DNA of 64,000 nucleotides from Xanthobacter autotrophicus Py2 (GTDB lineage Bacteria > Pseudomonadota > Alphaproteobacteria > Rhizobiales > Xanthobacteraceae), in the NCBI GenBank assembly GCA_000017645.1, contig CP000781.1, positions 4,389,501 through 4,453,500 on the forward strand, written 5' to 3'. This document shows positions 63,735 to 64,000 of the stretch, one piece after another. The translations under genes and the position numbers were made by a program. The notes under the pieces are model-generated. The model was given only the letters and a program-made list of their open reading frames with translations. It was not told the DNA's origin and did no database searches. Positions within the stretch are counted from its first letter, which is position 1; every line of letters starts with the position of its first letter.

Positions 63735-64000
63735 TCAGGCGGCTCGGTCGAGCAGTTTCTTCGCCCGTGCCTCCAGATCGAGACGCGCATCCTGGTGCGG
63801 CTTGTCCCGCGCCACGGCGGTGATGCCCTGGACGAAGTCGAAGATGCTCTCGGGCTTGCGGCCCTCTTCGGCGAGCACGGTCTCGATCACCTTCTGCGTC
63901 TCGGCCTTCGAAAATCCCTTTCGGCGCAGGAACTCGGTGCGGTCCTCGTCGGTGCGTGCCACGATGCGCTCGCGTGCCGCCTTGATGCCGTTCACGAAGG
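63735..64000 (-). CDS. DUF932 protein, C-terminal part (runs off the window)
   Basis: Only the last ~88 codons are present. They read FVNGIKAARERIVARTDED, then FLRRKGFSKAETQKVIETV and FDFVQGITAVARDKP, ending LDLEARAKKLLDRAA, which matches the end of DUF932 proteins encoded next to the large ParB-like gene in ICEs. Function is unknown. The start and N-terminal domain lie beyond base 64000. Confidence 0.8.
   Translation of the reverse strand, partial: FVNGIKAARERIVARTDEDRTEFLRRKGFSKAETQKVIETVLAEEGRKPESIFDFVQGITAVARDKPHQDARLDLEARAKKLLDRAA

Overview
The window looks like the backbone and cargo of an integrative and conjugative element (ICE) from a GC-rich alphaproteobacterium, most likely a Rhizobiales member of the Xanthobacter/Mesorhizobium type. 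The reasons are its base composition, the trb-type conjugation genes, an rlxS-type relaxase with DUF3363, DUF2840, DUF736 and DUF2285 proteins, and a gene order that matches the ICEMlSymR7A class of rhizobial ICEs. I see no rRNA, tRNA, CRISPR array or element end, so both borders of the element lie outside the window, and the last gene (DUF932) is cut by the right edge.

Layout. 1-3265: a probable arsenic-type cassette (PadR regulator, cysteine-tailed flavoprotein, MFS exporter). 3365-3557: the tail of a dead IS3 transposase. 3572-11976: a leftward copper/silver block (FixH-like protein, CusB, CusA, a 38-residue membrane protein, a decayed DUF411 gene, a Tat-exported multicopper oxidase and a ZIP transporter). 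12075-13842: an XRE-ImmA/IrrE protease regulator with an unknown partner and an 11-bp inverted-repeat operator. 14081-16922: a Zn/Cd/Pb P-type ATPase divergent from its MerR-type regulator, with a 19-bp-spacer promoter. 16964-23736: a CzcC-CzcB-PII-CzcA efflux operon. 23748-28643: an AT-rich stretch of small exported proteins of unknown function around a P1B-4 (SPC-type) ATPase. 29226-39697: a LysR gene, then DUF2274 and the complete mating-pair operon trbBCDEJKLFGI, read leftwards. 39708-44959: a cargo insertion that separates trbB from copG-traG. It carries two adjacent nuclease-like genes (CoiA/DUF6035-like and HNH), then an IS3-family element that is itself split by an IS110-family element. 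44960-49143: copG, traG, rlxS. 49144-50981: a candidate oriT region, and a second IS110 element that interrupts a small gene. 50978-54935: lytic transglycosylase, traF, DUF2840, a ribbon-helix-helix protein, parA, repA. 54951-56951: the excision-control module, made of an excisionase-like HTH protein, a two-frame DUF6499/DUF2285 activator (FseA-like), a QseM-like antiactivator and a divergent QseC-like repressor. 56998-64000: DUF736, small membrane and hypothetical genes, DUF2493, a toprim protein, a long ParB-like protein and DUF932.

How it works together (inference). The right-hand genes maintain the element and decide when it excises. The relaxase, coupling protein and trb genes move it. 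The left-hand cargo gives the host resistance to copper/silver, zinc/cadmium/cobalt-type ions and probably arsenic. The nuclease pair sits in the middle of the transfer operon, where a defence cargo would travel with the element. The most notable sequence signals are the in-frame UUU-C site that would join the DUF6499 and DUF2285 frames by a +1 frameshift, the exactly reconstructable IS-in-IS nest, the nuclease pair in the trb operon, the multicopper oxidase-ZIP pair, and the cluster of small exported proteins beside the P1B-4 ATPase.
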